Origin: Penaeus vannamei
Taxonomy: Eukaryota; Arthropoda; Malacostraca; Decapoda; Penaeidae
Length of the DNA: 17,500 bases
Reading direction: 5' to 3'
Assembly: GCF_042767895.1 (NCBI RefSeq)
Contig: NC_091567.1
Span: forward strand, 654,741-672,240
In this document: one piece after another, positions 17,073 to 17,500 of the stretch
Layout: every line of letters starts with the position of its first letter
Position numbering within the stretch: the stretch's first letter is position 1
The notes under the pieces: model-generated
What the model saw: only the letters and a program-made list of their open reading frames with translations
Told to the model about the DNA's origin: nothing
The model's database searches: none
Made by a program: the position numbers and the translations under genes

Positions 17073-17330
17073 ACGAATGCAATTAGTCCATTTAACTAAG
17101 CCGGAATAATTCAAGCCGGCGGGATTATGGAATTAATCTCAAATATTGCCCCTGCGACAGTAAATTGCGGAAAACGGGCTGTGCTGTGCTGGCTGTTCGA
17201 GCTCCGAAGAAAAAGAAAATTGCGTCTGTGTTCTTGCGCTATGAATCACAAAAGACCGGGAACTTTCATATACCTCGACCAGCCCTGGAATTCTAAGGAG
17301 TCTCGTGAAATGTGGATTTTTTTTATTTCT
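17073..17330. other. Unique island with paired K50-homeodomain-type words
   Basis: High-complexity sequence. GGATTA (17122-17127) and TAATCT (17134-17139) form a near-inverted pair like Otx/Bicoid-type sites, and AAGCCGG appears twice (about 17099 and 17113). A 90-codon plus frame (17127-17399) runs into the C/T tract and has no recognised domain. I see no gene. Confidence 0.45.
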
Positions 17331-17500
17331 CTCCCTGCACCATACCCTCCCTTCCCCCCTTCCCTCCCTCCCACCCTCCCTCCCTCCCTCCTTCTCTAAC
17401 CCCCTTCAACCTCCTCTTCCTCCTCCTCCTCCTCCTTTTCTTCGTTTATTCTTTTTTAAATCCTATTCTTTCTACTCCTCTTTAAAACCGCCTTTCTCTC
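17331..17500. repeat. C/T-rich tract at the right edge
   Basis: CCCT/TCCC-rich to 17397, then CTCCTC and T-rich words. It continues the polypyrimidine theme to the window end, where the feature may be cut. Confidence 0.75.

Noticed and set aside
16795..17082. 95-codon minus-strand frame
   Set aside because: The middle is encoded by the G-rich tract (Pro-rich); no domain and no supporting context.
17190..17215. tRNA B-box-like GTTCGAGCTCC
   Set aside because: It has an extra base relative to the B-box consensus, and there is no A-box or cloverleaf around it.
17127..17399. 90-codon plus-strand frame at the right end
   Set aside because: The first ~70 codons are non-repetitive but unrecognised, and the end is repeat-encoded. 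Evidence is too weak to call an exon.

Overview
This window looks like eukaryotic, gene-poor intergenic or deep intronic DNA. I could not defend a single protein-coding gene, tRNA, rRNA or intact transposon. Well over half of the sequence is simple-sequence repeat, or degenerate polypurine/polypyrimidine minisatellite built from G/A on one strand and C/T on the other. Tracts present include (CT)n, (GA)n, (CA)n, (TG)n, (CCT)n, (GACA)n, (CATA)n, (GGGA)n, poly-T and poly-A. Between them lie higher-complexity islands of about 50 to 1,100 bp with normal CpG frequency. This density and variety of microsatellites, without bacterial gene packing, fits a decapod crustacean such as a penaeid shrimp, whose genomes are known for extreme microsatellite content. 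That assignment is inference; no gene here fixes the taxon.

Layout. Positions 1-4380 are mainly G-rich purine minisatellite, broken by a (CT)52 run, an AT-rich patch with poly-T, one C/T-rich minisatellite (2241-2690) and three short unique islands. 4381-4870 is a unique island. 4889-5846 holds a TG/TTTG array, a degenerate TG-rich segment, a CCT tract, and a second copy of that segment interrupted by CCT runs; this is the oddest structure in the window. 5847-9050 alternates unique islands (6621-7300 and 7931-9050 are the largest) with purine and pyrimidine tracts. 9051-9960 is a (CA)n array with a recurring 16-bp interruption, ending in a C-run and a poly-A. 9961-13440 contains A-rich and purine tracts, a ~235-bp (TG)n, unique islands near 10901, 11289 and 11761, and a C-rich block facing a G-rich block (12376-13190). 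13452-13920 is a CATA-type array with two internal periods. 14101-14590 is a long (GA)n. 14986-15530 is a pyrimidine minisatellite, and 15781-15976 is (GGGA)n plus (GA)n. 15977-17330 is the most gene-like DNA by composition, carrying a cluster of transcription-factor-like motifs (two 12-bp CACGTG palindromes, a near-consensus X-box, three CCAAT/ATTGG boxes, a TGACTCA). It could be a promoter or enhancer of a gene outside the window.

No genes act together here. What can be described is repeat architecture and candidate cis-regulatory islands. Many minisatellites of different sequence share internal periods near 46-60 bp. The long open frames in the window are by-products of stop-free simple repeats and are not annotated as genes.
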